DNA of 40,783 bases from Streptomyces jumonjinensis (GCF_009600885.1 NZ_VCLA01000160.1:39447-80229); one strand, 5' to 3'. Shown: positions 32,312 through 40,290, counted from the first letter of the stretch. Notes: generated by a model not told the origin, from the sequence alone. Program-made: numbers and translations.

Positions 32312-33556
32312 ATGACATCCGAGCTCATCGACCTCACCCCGTCGGCCACCGGCATCGAGACAGATCTTCACCAGGAGTTCGCCGCGGCCCGGAAGGCGGG
32401 CCCCCTGGTTCCGGCGGTGCTGCTGGGCCTGCCGGGGTGGGTCGCGACCGGGCAGGAAGTCGCCCGTGACCTGTTCACCGATCCACGGCTCAGCAGCAAC
32501 CCCCGCCTGGCCGCCCCTCATCTGAAGGAAATCGCGCCCTGGGCGTTCGCTCAGATAACCGCGGGTTTCGCCCCCAGCATGCTGAGCAGCGACCCGCCGG
32601 ACCACAATCGGTTACGCCGGCTCGTGAGCAGCGCGTTCACCACACGACGGGTCGAGGCGCTGCGCCCGCGGACCCAGGAGATCTGTGACGAGCTGCTGGC
32701 CCGGATGCTGCCGCACGGCCATGCCGATCTCATCGAGGACTTCGCCGTCGAACTGCCGCTGAGGGTCATCATGGAACTGCTGGGCGTGCCTGTCGAGGAC
32801 CGCCACAGCTTCCGCGAATGGTCGGTCGTAGCGGTCTCCGACCCCGAGGATCCCGCGAGGACGCTCGCCGCTCTGGCCTCCATCCACGGCTATCTCGATG
32901 ATCTGATCTCCCGTAAGAGCGCCGAAGCAGCCCGGGGCACGGCGGGCGGCGAGCACGAGCAGGATCTGCTCACCGCTCTCATCGCCGCCCGTGACGAGGG
33001 CGGCCGTCTCAATGCGGCCGAGTTGCTCTCCATGACCTTTCTGCTGCTGCTCGCCGGGCACGAGACCACGACCAACCTCATCGGCAATGGCACCCTGATG
33101 CTGCTGCGCGACCCCGTACTGCTGCGCACCCTGCGCGACGATCCCTCGCTGACCGGGGCGAGCATCGAGGAGTTCATCCGGCTGGACTCCCCCGTCGCCG
33201 TCGCCGCTCTCCGGTTCGCGACCGAGGAGATACGCATGGGTGATGCGGTGGTGGCCCCCGGCGAGGTGGTCTTCATCGCCACCGGCGCCACCGGACGCGA
33301 CCCGGACGTCTACCTGGACCCCGATGTCCCCGACGTCCACCGTGAGCCCGCCCGCCACCTCGGGTTCGGCCACGGCATCCACTTCTGCATCGGGGCGGCG
33401 CTCGCCCGGATGGAGGCGGACATCGCGTTCCGCGGTCTGCTCTCCGCCTGCGACGACCTCGCACTCGGCGTCCCCGAGGAGGATCTGCGCTGGCGCCGCA
33501 GCCCCCATATACGCGGTCTGCGGAACCTGCCGGTGGTCTTCAGCCCCAGACCCTGA
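32312..33556 (+). CDS. Cytochrome P450
   Basis: 414 aa from ATG 32312 with AAGGAG 7 nt upstream. All landmarks of a soluble bacterial P450: the C-helix region DHNRLRRLVSSAFTTRRVEALRP, I-helix LLLLAGHETTTNL (acid-alcohol pair E-T), K-helix EEFIR (ExxR), and the haem-ligand loop FGHGIHFCIGAALARME. CYP107-like in appearance. No ferredoxin or biosynthetic genes adjoin, so the substrate is unknown and redox partners must come from elsewhere. Confidence 0.95.
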   Translation: MTSELIDLTPSATGIETDLHQEFAAARKAGPLVPAVLLGLPGWVATGQEVARDLFTDPRLSSNPRLAAPHLKEIAPWAFAQITAGFAPSMLSSDPPDHNRLRRLVSSAFTTRRVEALRPRTQEICDELLARMLPHGHADLIEDFAVELPLRVIMELLGVPVEDRHSFREWSVVAVSDPEDPARTLAALASIHGYLDDLISRKSAEAARGTAGGEHEQDLLTALIAARDEGGRLNAAELLSMTFLLLLAGHETTTNLIGNGTLMLLRDPVLLRTLRDDPSLTGASIEEFIRLDSPVAVAALRFATEEIRMGDAVVAPGEVVFIATGATGRDPDVYLDPDVPDVHREPARHLGFGHGIHFCIGAALARMEADIAFRGLLSACDDLALGVPEEDLRWRRSPHIRGLRNLPVVFSPRP

Positions 33557-33721
33557 GACCAGGGCCGGGTGCGGGCAGAGGGATTCGCCCCGGCTGCGGG
33601 CGCTGGGCGAAGACCGGGAACCCGACCGCCGGACACCACCGCACGCCCGGACGGGCTTCTCCGTACGGATCCGGAGCGCCGACCCAGGAGGCGGCCCGCC
33701 CACTGGCCTGCCCGGCAGGGC

Positions 33722-36214
33722 TCAGGCGCGGGCCCGCAGGCTCGCGCGGGCCGGCAGGAGGACGCCCGCGAAGGCGGTCAGCGTCGTCGCGGCGGCGATC
33801 GCCGCGAGGTGGGGGGCCGGGAGGTACGGCAGGGTGTCCGCCGCCGTGAGGGAGAAGGCCGTCAGGGGGACCAGGGCGACCGCCGCGCCCACTATGAGGC
33901 CCGTGAGCGTCACCGCCGTCGCCTCCGCTCGGAGCATCCAGCGCAGCTGGCCACGGCCCGCGCCCACCCGGCGCAGCAGGGCGAACTCTCCCCGGCGGCC
34001 GGTGGTGATGAGCGCCAGCGTGGTCAGTACGGTGACGGCGGTCAGAGCGCCGATCGACGCCACCGCCACCAGCGAGAGCGCCGCGCCCGCCCGGTGGTCC
34101 TCCGAGGTGAGCCGCTCGGGCGGCGGCGAGCCGTCCACCCGTACCCCGGCGAGCCGCGCGATGTGCGTCCGTACCGCCGCCGGGTCCGCGCCCCGCTCCG
34201 GCGAGATCAGCACCCGGGACGGCAGCGGCGACGACATATGGCGGGACAGCTCCGCGCGGGAGAACAGGAAGTCGCCGAGCGCCAGCGCGTTCCGGTAGAC
34301 CGCCGCCACCTTCAGCCGGCGCTCCGCCCCGTCGCCCATCCGCAGCGTCACCGCCGACCCCGGGCCGATCCCCAGCGCGTCCGCCCGGTCCTCGCCCACG
34401 GCCACCGTCCCCCGCCCGCGCAGCGCGTCGAGGCTCCCGGCCGTCACCCCCGGGTCCAGGGTGCGGGTCAGCCCCCGCGGGGTGACCCCGAGCACCGGCA
34501 GCCGCTCCAGCCGGGGCGTGCCCAGGTCGCTCCCGGCCAGCACCACCGTGCTGCGCAGCACATCCGTCGCCACCGCCACCCCCGGCACGCCGCCCAGCCG
34601 CGCCGCGTCCGCGCCGGTCGCCGCGAACCCGGCCCGGAAGGCGCGTTCCGCCTGGAGGTCGCCCGCGCGCTGTACGGTCGCACCGGCCGAGAGCTGCACC
34701 CCCGCGAACGCCGTCATCAGCACCAGCGGGGTGATCGCCGCCCCGAATCTCGCCGCGTTCGCCGTGCTCGCGGCGGCGGCCAGCCGTCCCGCCGGGCCGC
34801 CCGCGCGGCGCAGCGGGCCGCCGAGCACCCGCAGCGCCCCGGCGGCGATCCACGGTCCGAGCAGCGCACAGCCCACGACCATCGTCACCGCCGCCGTGCT
34901 CACCGCCATCGCGGCGGCCTGACCGCTCTGAACCATCGCGCCGCCCGCCGCGCCCACCCCTCCGACGAGCAGTACGAGACCGGTGATCCGGCGGCCGTTC
35001 CCGGGCCGGGCCGCTCCGCCGCTCTCACCGGGCCGCGCGAACGGCACCACCAGCCGCGCCACGCCCACCGTCAGCCCGGCGGTCAGGACCGTCGCCGGGA
35101 AGAGCCACCACGGCGCGGGCAGCACCAGCCCCTCCGGGAGCACCCCGCGAGACCTCAGCCACGCCCGCAGCGCCAGCTGCGCGGGGATCGCGGCCACCGC
35201 TCCGAGCAGGGCCGCCACGGCCGCCACCCGGATCACCTCCCGGCCGACGACGGCCCGGATCCGACGCGGGGTCGCCCCGACCGAGCGCAGCAGCGCCAGT
35301 TCCGGCGCGCGCTGCCGCAGCGCCTGCGCGACCAGCGAGCCGATGACGAGCACGGAGATCATCAGGACCGTTCCGCTGACGGCGGCGAACATCTCCACGG
35401 TGCTCCGGCGCGCGGCGGCGGCAGCGAGATGCTCGGCCGCGCCCCGCCCCTCTCCGGTGTACGCCCGCACCGGCCGGCCCGCCGCGACATCCCGTACCCC
35501 TGCCCGGTCCAGCGCCCGCCGCACCCGGGAGTGCGCTTCGGCGGCGGAGACGCCGGGTTCGGCCAGCACGCCGATCGCGGCCACGGAGCCGGGGCGGCCG
35601 GCCAGCCGCCGCGCCTCGGCCGCGGCGAACCAGAGGTGCGCCGGGCCCGTCGCGGTGCCGGTGACCCGGTACGCGCGTACGCCCCCGTCGCCGGCGCGCA
35701 CCAGCATCCGTCCGCCGACCCGGGTCCCCAGTCCGGCCCCCACCACGACCTCGCCCGCGCCGCGCGGCGCACGGCCCGCGGTCAGCTCATGGGGCGCGAG
35801 CCGGGCGGCGGCCCAGGGCCGGCCGTCGGCGGTACGCCCCGGCGCACCGCCCCCGCCCCGCTCCACGCGCACCGGGAACACCTCGTCCGCGATCGCGTCC
35901 CGCACCCCCGGGACCGCGCGCAGCACCGCCGCCGTGCGCTCCGGCAGCCGTACCCGCTCGGTGAGCGCGGCGTGCGCCGTCTCGGTCCCGCCGCCCAGCT
36001 GCTCCATGGTGTGACGGGTGCTCTGGTCGCCCGCGACCACCACGTCGGCGGCGGCGTACCGCTCGGTCCCGGCGTGTCCGAGCGCCGCCGATCCGATCGT
36101 CAGGGCGCTCGCGCCCAGCAGCGCCGAGGTGAGGGCGACGGCGGTGAAGACCGCGGCCCACGCCGTGCGGTGGGCGCGCAGAAAACGGGCCGACAGCAGC
36201 TGTACGGCGTTCAC
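33722..36214 (-). CDS. FtsX-like ABC transporter permease
   Basis: 830 aa from GTG 36214, overlapping the ATPase stop by GTGA. N-terminal helix after LSARFLRAHRTAWAAVFTAV, a long extracellular domain (about 60-260), then three helices (VSGTVLMISVLVIGSLVAQAL; AAVAALLGAVAAIPAQLAL; PATVLTAGLTVGVARLVV), a central helix pair, a second extracytoplasmic domain (about 495-690), and a last FtsX block (SLVAVASIGALTAVTVLTTLALI; LTGLIVGAAVALVPLTAF; LAAIAAATTLTAFAGVLL). Two FtsX domains in one chain is the layout of actinomycete MacB-type half systems that move antimicrobial peptides, lipoproteins or act as signalling sensors. Confidence 0.85.
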   Translation of the reverse strand: MNAVQLLSARFLRAHRTAWAAVFTAVALTSALLGASALTIGSAALGHAGTERYAAADVVVAGDQSTRHTMEQLGGGTETAHAALTERVRLPERTAAVLRAVPGVRDAIADEVFPVRVERGGGGAPGRTADGRPWAAARLAPHELTAGRAPRGAGEVVVGAGLGTRVGGRMLVRAGDGGVRAYRVTGTATGPAHLWFAAAEARRLAGRPGSVAAIGVLAEPGVSAAEAHSRVRRALDRAGVRDVAAGRPVRAYTGEGRGAAEHLAAAAARRSTVEMFAAVSGTVLMISVLVIGSLVAQALRQRAPELALLRSVGATPRRIRAVVGREVIRVAAVAALLGAVAAIPAQLALRAWLRSRGVLPEGLVLPAPWWLFPATVLTAGLTVGVARLVVPFARPGESGGAARPGNGRRITGLVLLVGGVGAAGGAMVQSGQAAAMAVSTAAVTMVVGCALLGPWIAAGALRVLGGPLRRAGGPAGRLAAAASTANAARFGAAITPLVLMTAFAGVQLSAGATVQRAGDLQAERAFRAGFAATGADAARLGGVPGVAVATDVLRSTVVLAGSDLGTPRLERLPVLGVTPRGLTRTLDPGVTAGSLDALRGRGTVAVGEDRADALGIGPGSAVTLRMGDGAERRLKVAAVYRNALALGDFLFSRAELSRHMSSPLPSRVLISPERGADPAAVRTHIARLAGVRVDGSPPPERLTSEDHRAGAALSLVAVASIGALTAVTVLTTLALITTGRRGEFALLRRVGAGRGQLRWMLRAEATAVTLTGLIVGAAVALVPLTAFSLTAADTLPYLPAPHLAAIAAATTLTAFAGVLLPARASLRARA

Positions 36215-36999
36215 CGGCGCTCCCCGAGGGTACGCAGCATCCGGCGGATTCCGGCGGCGTCCGGGCTGCCGATCCGGCCCGCGACCCTGCCCCGGTCCAG
36301 GAAGAGCACCTCGTCGGCCCATTCGGCGGCCAGCGGGTCATGGGTGACCAGCACCACCGCCCGCCCCTCCTGGTCGGCCGCGCGGCGCAGCAGCGCCAGC
36401 ACCGTCCGGGCGGTCTCCGGGTCGAGCGCGGCGGTCGGCTCGTCCGCGAAGATCACCTCGGGGCGGGTGACCAGCGCCCGTGCCACCGCGACCCGTTGGC
36501 GCTGGCCGCCGGAGAGATGCGCGGGGGCGTCCTGGGCGCGGTCGGCGAGGCCCACGGAGGCTAGCGCGGCCAGCGCCCGTCCGTCGTCCGGGACGCCCGC
36601 GAGCAGCAGCGGCAGCGCCGCGTTCTCCAGCACGCTCAGCGAGGGCACCAGATTGAGGGACTGGAACACGAACCCGACCCGGTCGCGCCGCAGCCGGGTC
36701 AGCGCGGCCTCCCCGAGTCCGGCGAGAGCACTCGACCCGATGCACACGGTCCCCGTCGTGGGCCGGTCGAGGCCCGCGGCGCACTGAAGCAGCGTCGACT
36801 TGCCGGATCCGGAGCGGCCCATCACTGCGAGGAAGCGGCCGTGCGGCACGGTCAGGCTCACCCCGTCGAGCGCGACCGGGCCATCGCCGTTTCCGTCTCC
36901 GTCTCCATAGACCCGGCCGACCCCGTCGAGGGTCAGCGCCGCCGCAGGGGCGGCCACCGCCTCCGGGGCCGCTCCGCCACGCCGTGACAACCTGAACAT
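36211..36999 (-). CDS. ABC transporter ATP-binding protein (MacB/LolD-type)
   Basis: 262 aa from ATG 36999. Walker A GRSGSGKST near residues 63-71, Q-loop FVFQSLNLVPSLSVLENAALP, signature LSGGQRQR, Walker B VIFADEPTAALDPE, and H-loop VTHDPLAAEWADE. The N-terminal 25 residues carry an extra GDGDGNGDG stretch after VGRVYG. First gene of a two-gene operon with the FtsX permease. A 13-bp inverted repeat and a 10-mer shared with the response-regulator palindrome lie upstream. Confidence 0.95.
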   Translation of the reverse strand: MFRLSRRGGAAPEAVAAPAAALTLDGVGRVYGDGDGNGDGPVALDGVSLTVPHGRFLAVMGRSGSGKSTLLQCAAGLDRPTTGTVCIGSSALAGLGEAALTRLRRDRVGFVFQSLNLVPSLSVLENAALPLLLAGVPDDGRALAALASVGLADRAQDAPAHLSGGQRQRVAVARALVTRPEVIFADEPTAALDPETARTVLALLRRAADQEGRAVVLVTHDPLAAEWADEVLFLDRGRVAGRIGSPDAAGIRRMLRTLGERR

Positions 37000-37077
37000 C
37001 CCTGCGCCCCTCCGGTGATGACCAGCGCCGATCGCTGCACCGGCAACGCTAGGAAGTTCCAGGGGCGGGTCCCAGAC

Positions 37078-37120
37078 AGCGGGCTACCGTCCCGGTGGTG
37101 GAGCGGGCTCCACCACCGGG
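37078..37120. promoter_or_regulatory. Upstream region of the ABC operon: shared 10-mer and perfect 13-bp inverted repeat
   Basis: AGCGGGCTAC (37078-37087) is the complement of GTAGCCCGCT, the centre of the palindrome at 29119-29136. Next to it CCCGGTGGTGGAG (37091-37103) faces CTCCACCACCGGG (37108-37120) across CGGG. The hairpin is 92-121 bp before the ATPase start and is also downstream of CRISPR array 1 in its reading direction, so it could be an operator or the terminator of the crRNA precursor. Confidence 0.55.
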
Positions 37121-37256
37121 CGTCGCGGGGCGCTCCCCCGGTGATCCTGGGCGGGACTCTCGAAGCCGCGCTCAGCGGGTGACTGGGGCTCTGTGCTGGG
37201 CTGTTACGGGCCGGTGCGGAGTCTTACGGGCTATGGAACCGCCGCCGTACGGGCGG

Positions 37257-37586
37257 GGACCCCCGCGTGCGCGGGGCCGACGAAGAGCTGAAGCAACTGA
37301 ACGACCCGTTCGGGGGACCATCCCCGCGTGCGCGGGGCCGACTCGCGGGCCGCCTCTGATGCGTACGCGCCGGTCGGACCATCCCCGCGTGCGCGGGGCC
37401 GACGGGCGGACCGATGGTTGTACCACGGTCCGCCCCGGACCATCCCCGCGTGCGCGGGGCCGGCATGGGGGTTGTTCTGTATTCGTGTTCGCGGCCGGGA
37501 CCATCCCCGCGTGCGCGGGGCCGACCGCGGTACGGACTGCCCGTTCTGCTGCCCGCGGGGACCATCCCCGCGTGCGCGGGGCCGAC
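37257..37586 (-). CRISPR. CRISPR array 1, I-E type, 6 repeats / 5 spacers
   Basis: 28-bp repeats at 37315, 37376, 37437, 37498 and 37559 (61-bp period), with 33-bp spacers throughout. In the transcribed (minus) orientation the repeat starts GTCGGCCCCGCGCACGCG and ends GGGATGGTCC, with the CCCCGC/GCGGGG stem of type I-E. The leftmost repeat (37257-37281) lacks three bases, and the one at 37437-37464 has G for A near its right end: signs of the leader-distal end. The leader is on the right (37587 onward). No cas gene is nearby. Confidence 0.95.
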
Positions 37587-37727
37587 ACTTCCTGACCTGC
37601 GCGTTTACATCGTGGAGTAGCGGTTTTCATTCACTTGCGAGCGGTCGGGCATCGAGGTCTCCCGGGGCGAAGAGGTGCCAGGCGCAGCCTGATGGACGGC
37701 GGAGTCGGTGGGGCTCAGGGCCGTGCT
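37587..37727 (-). promoter_or_regulatory. CRISPR leader 1
   Basis: The 75 bp next to the first repeat (37587-37661) match the leader of array 2 (38983-39057) at all but about six positions. Contains the relatively AT-rich TTTTCATTCACTTG. It should hold the array promoter reading left. Confidence 0.8.
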
Positions 37728-37928
37728 CTACAGCTCGGCGGACTGAGCGAGGACGACCAGTCCGGCGAACGCGTCGGCGGAGACCATCAGGACCGGTCCG
37801 GTCGGACACTTGCTGTCCCGGACGGGGACGACGCCGGTAGTGGACACGGTCGCGGGGGCCCACTCGACGCAGTTGCCCCCCTGCTGACTGTATGACGACT
37901 TGAACCATCGAGGGGAATCGGTCGTCAC
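37728..37928 (-). CDS. DUF397 protein (copy 1)
   Basis: 66 aa from GTG 37928, which overlaps (GTGA) the stop of the truncated XRE frame. It has the DUF397 hallmarks: WFKSSYSQQGGNCVEWA near the start, VPVRDSK(C)P in the middle, and an F/L-rich end. DUF397 proteins sit next to XRE (DUF5753) regulators across Streptomyces and are thought to be their binding partners, possibly toxin-antitoxin-like. Here the regulator is only a 33-codon remnant, so this copy is an orphan. Upstream of CRISPR leader 1. Confidence 0.85.
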   Translation of the reverse strand: MTTDSPRWFKSSYSQQGGNCVEWAPATVSTTGVVPVRDSKCPTGPVLMVSADAFAGLVVLAQSAEL

Positions 37929-38026
37929 AGGAGTCCCTTTCGAATCTGGTTGATCACGGCCACGGATGCCGCTTGAGACGTTGCTTCGGCCTGTAGCTGA
38001 TGGTAGGCGGTCAACATGGGCAGTAC
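37925..38026 (-). pseudogene. Remnant of XRE (DUF5753) regulator: last 33 codons
   Basis: Minus strand reads VLPMLTAYHQLQAEATSQAA, SVAVINQIRKGLL-stop, matching VLPLVKNYHQLQIGAASQAE, SVAMIEQLRKGIL at the end of the intact 39347-40186 gene. Similarity stops abruptly at about 38026, where unrelated sequence begins. It fixes one break point of the duplication. Confidence 0.85.
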
Positions 38027-38041
38027 GAAAGCACAGCGAAA

Positions 38042-38257
38042 TCACACGCCGCCGGGATTGCAGGCGGAGCATGCGACGCTGAAGGGCTCCTTCTCCGAGT
38101 GCACGATCACGATCACGCGGAGGCCGTGGCAGGTGTTGCACGCCGCATTGCCGCGATGGCGGGCAGTGTGCTGTGCCTCTGCGGTGAAGTGGCGAATCAT
38201 CCCTTCGTACTCGGGGTTGACCCACTCGCTGACGTTCTCGCCTTCGCCGCTGCTCAT
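38042..38257 (-). CDS. Small zinc-ribbon protein
   Basis: 71 aa from ATG 38257 with AGAGGGGG upstream. Two CxxC pairs at the C-terminal half, CNTCHG and CSACNPGG, spaced by 20 residues of beta-like sequence (LRVIVIVHSEKEPFSVA): a DnaJ-like or rubredoxin-like zinc ribbon. N-terminus has SEWVNPEYEGMIRHFTAEAQHTARHRG, containing three His. Its stop is 15 bp before the XRE remnant, and it follows another mini zinc protein on the same strand. Functions unknown. Confidence 0.6.
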   Translation of the reverse strand: MSSGEGENVSEWVNPEYEGMIRHFTAEAQHTARHRGNAACNTCHGLRVIVIVHSEKEPFSVACSACNPGGV

Positions 38258-38305
38258 TCTCGCCCCCTCTTTCTGGACTGATCGTCACTGTACGGCGGTT
38301 GGGGC

Positions 38306-38419
38306 CTACTCCTGCACGCTCCCGCCGCAGGCTCCAAAGGAGATGTCCTTCATCTTCCCCGTGTTGGGTTCCTTGTAGATGATCCGGCCGAGGCCCCCAC
38401 AGGTGCCGCAGTTGGCCAT
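38306..38419 (-). CDS. 37-aa Cys-rich mini-protein
   Basis: ATG 38419 with GAGGGCAGG upstream. MANCGTCGGLGRIIYKEPNT, GKMKDISFGACGGSVQE: a CxxC.G.G knuckle as in DnaJ-type zinc fingers, but the matching second pair has Phe where Cys is expected (FGAC), so it could bind zinc with three Cys or has lost binding. It lies 48 bp before the 38257 zinc-ribbon gene, suggesting one transcript. Confidence 0.5.
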   Translation of the reverse strand: MANCGTCGGLGRIIYKEPNTGKMKDISFGACGGSVQE

Positions 38420-38465
38420 GAGCCTGCCCTCGTTCCGTGATGGATGGTTCTCCGGGTGCTGGAAC

Positions 38466-38982
38466 GGACCACCCCCGCGTGCGCGGGGCCCACAGCAAAC
38501 GCCTCGGTCAGGCCACGAGCGCCACCGGACCACCCCCGCGTGCGCGGGGCCCACTGCTGCGCCGGGCTGGCGTCGCGGAAGCGGGGGGGGACCACCCCCG
38601 CGTGCGCGGGGCCCACCCCCACACTGGAAAGGACTGATCGTGAGGACTCGGACCACCCCCGCGTGCGCGGGGCCCACGGGCGAGGGTCGCGTTGAGGTTC
38701 GTGTCCGCTGGGACCACCCCCGCGTGCGCGGGGCCCACCCCTCGGGCAGCGGCTCCCCGGCGAGGAGAGCCGGACCACCCCCGCGTGCGCGGGGCCCACT
38801 AAAGCCGGATCGGGGAAAGTCCTCGGCTCGCAGGACCACCCCCGCGTGCGCGGGGCCCACCTGGGAGGACAGGAGAGCGGACTGTCTGAACGCGGACCAC
38901 CCCCGCGTGCGCGGGGCCCACGGTGGCGGCGTGATCCAGCACATGAACCTGATCGGACCACCCCCGCGTGCGCGGGGCCCAC
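38466..38982 (-). CRISPR. CRISPR array 2, I-E type, 9 repeats / 8 spacers
   Basis: 28-bp repeats start at 38466, 38527, 38589, 38650, 38711, 38772, 38833, 38894 and 38955. Spacers are 33 bp except the second (38555-38588, 34 bp). All nine repeats are identical. Versus array 1 each repeat differs at two positions (in the transcribed orientation, third base G for C, and A to G in the GGGGxTGG end). The hairpin stem is unchanged. Leader on the right, with transcription to the left. No cas genes in the window. Confidence 0.95.
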
Positions 38983-39057
38983 CCTTCCTGAACTGCGCAT
39001 TCACATCGCGGAGTAGCGGTTTTCATTCACTTGCGAGCAGTCGGGCATCGAGGTCTC
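38983..39057 (-). promoter_or_regulatory. CRISPR leader 2
   Basis: Near-identical to 37587-37661 with about six substitutions in 75 bp, directly abutting the first repeat. Beyond 39057 the two flanks diverge until the DUF397 stop codons. The conserved part is thus limited to what a leader needs (promoter and adaptation signals). Confidence 0.8.
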
Positions 39058-39134
39058 GTGCTGTCCGTGACGAGTGACATAAGCCCCGCCGACTCCGGGG
39101 AATTGGAATCGGCGAGACTCGGGGCCGTGAGGTT

Positions 39135-39347
39135 CTACAGCTCGGCAGACCGGGCGAGGGCGACGAGTCCAGCGAACGCGTCGCCGGAGAGCATCAGGAC
39201 CGGGCCGGTCGGGCGCTTGCTGTCCCGGACGGGGACGACACCGGTGGTGGGTGCGTGCTCGGGGGCCCACTCGACGCACGCCCCGCCGTTCTGAGTGCTG
39301 TAAGAGGACTTGACCCACCGCATCGGGGGGGCGTTGGTCTTGGCCAT
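39135..39347 (-). CDS. DUF397 protein (copy 2)
   Basis: 70 aa from ATG 39347, which overlaps the XRE stop as TGATG. Contains WVKSSYSTQNGGACVEWA, the VPVRDSKRPTGPVLMLSGDAF block and a LARSAEL end. About 70% similar by eye to copy 1 (same GVVPVRDSK.PTGPVLM.S.DAFAGLV core). The coupled XRE-DUF397 arrangement is standard in Streptomyces. It lies upstream of CRISPR leader 2 and on the same strand, so read-through into the array is possible. Confidence 0.9.
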   Translation of the reverse strand: MAKTNAPPMRWVKSSYSTQNGGACVEWAPEHAPTTGVVPVRDSKRPTGPVLMLSGDAFAGLVALARSAEL

Positions 39348-40186
39348 CACAAGATGCCCTTTCGTAGCTGTTCGATCATGGCAACGGACTCTGCCTGGGA
39401 GGCTGCTCCGATTTGCAGCTGATGGTAGTTCTTCACCAACGGCAGTACGGATGACAGCCCACGGTCTAGATTCCCCTGCGTCTGCGACTCGACGTAGGAC
39501 ATCAGGGAACGATCAGGCAACGTCAGGAGGTAGACCAACCGGATGAACGGTTTCCGCTCCGCCATGGAGTACGGAGCGATCTGAAGCGAGGTGTTCGACT
39601 GTCCGGCGAACTCGACCAACCGCGCCAACTGGGCATCCATGATGGCGGGTCCGCCGATGGGGTTACGGATGCAGCTCTCGTCCAGTACCGCGAAGATCAG
39701 CGGTGGTGGCGTTCGGACGAGGGTGGATTGCTGCTCTATCAGGAACTCGACTCGTTCAGACGCCTGGTCGGATGTGATGTCACCTCGCTGTACCGCGCTG
39801 TCCGCCAACACGTTTGCGTACTCCTGTGTCTGGAGCACTCCGGGGATAATTCCCGATTCAAAAAGCCGGATCTCTGCCGCACGGCTCTGGTACCCGACGT
39901 ACTCCGGGTAGCCCTCCAATAGCGAACCGTTGTGCATCTCATGCCACTGGCGTTCGAACGTATCTACCGTCCCCACCAGCCCAAAGACCACATCGGCAGC
40001 TTTCGCGAAGCGCAAGGAAGATGACTTGCGCGTAGTTTCAACGCCCGAAATATGCCCGCTTGAAACGCCCATGCGTGTGGACAGAGCCTCCTGCGTCCAG
40101 CCATGCGCTTCGCGTGATCTGCGAATACGTGCCCCGAACGCCGCTTGTGGCGATGCTTCCGGGTTCAAATCCTTGCGATTCACCAT
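39347..40186 (-). CDS. XRE-family regulator with DUF5753 domain
   Basis: 279 aa from ATG 40186 (GTG 40183 also possible). HTH at residues 15-72 (FGARIRRSREAHGWTQEALSTRMGVSSGHISGVETTRKS). DUF5753 fills the rest: IRLFESGIIPGVLQTQEYANVL, ERVEFLIEQQ, IFAVLDESCIRNPIGG, RLVEFAGQSNTSLQIAPYSM and MSYVESQTQG. Homologues regulate development and adjacent DUF397 genes. Coupled to DUF397 copy 2. It is the intact version of the 37925 remnant. Confidence 0.9.
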   Translation of the reverse strand: MVNRKDLNPEASPQAAFGARIRRSREAHGWTQEALSTRMGVSSGHISGVETTRKSSSLRFAKAADVVFGLVGTVDTFERQWHEMHNGSLLEGYPEYVGYQSRAAEIRLFESGIIPGVLQTQEYANVLADSAVQRGDITSDQASERVEFLIEQQSTLVRTPPPLIFAVLDESCIRNPIGGPAIMDAQLARLVEFAGQSNTSLQIAPYSMAERKPFIRLVYLLTLPDRSLMSYVESQTQGNLDRGLSSVLPLVKNYHQLQIGAASQAESVAMIEQLRKGIL

Positions 40187-40290
40187 CCGACCCCCAACCG
40201 TCCTGCCCTACAGGCCACGTTGATTGAGTTCTGACTCTAGGCCACTCTGAATGCCCTCGGTGGTGGAACGGCTACGGAGAGGAGTGGTCG

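Noticed and set aside
33569..36787. 1072-codon plus-strand open frame
   Set aside because: Antisense to the ABC transporter genes, Arg/Gly/Pro-rich, no domain or ribosome site.
37282..38954. Self-targeting spacers
   Set aside because: No spacer was seen to match another part of the window by eye; a proper search needs the whole genome.
38306..39004. Long open frames across CRISPR array 2 (and similar ones across array 1) with a repeated PRARGGGP or PACAGPT phrase
   Set aside because: The phrase is just the CRISPR repeat translated; only the 37-codon 3' end (38306-38419) is kept as a gene.
40155..40175. GGTTCAAATCC resembling a tRNA T-arm
   Set aside because: It encodes DLNPE at the start of the XRE gene, and no cloverleaf can be built around it.
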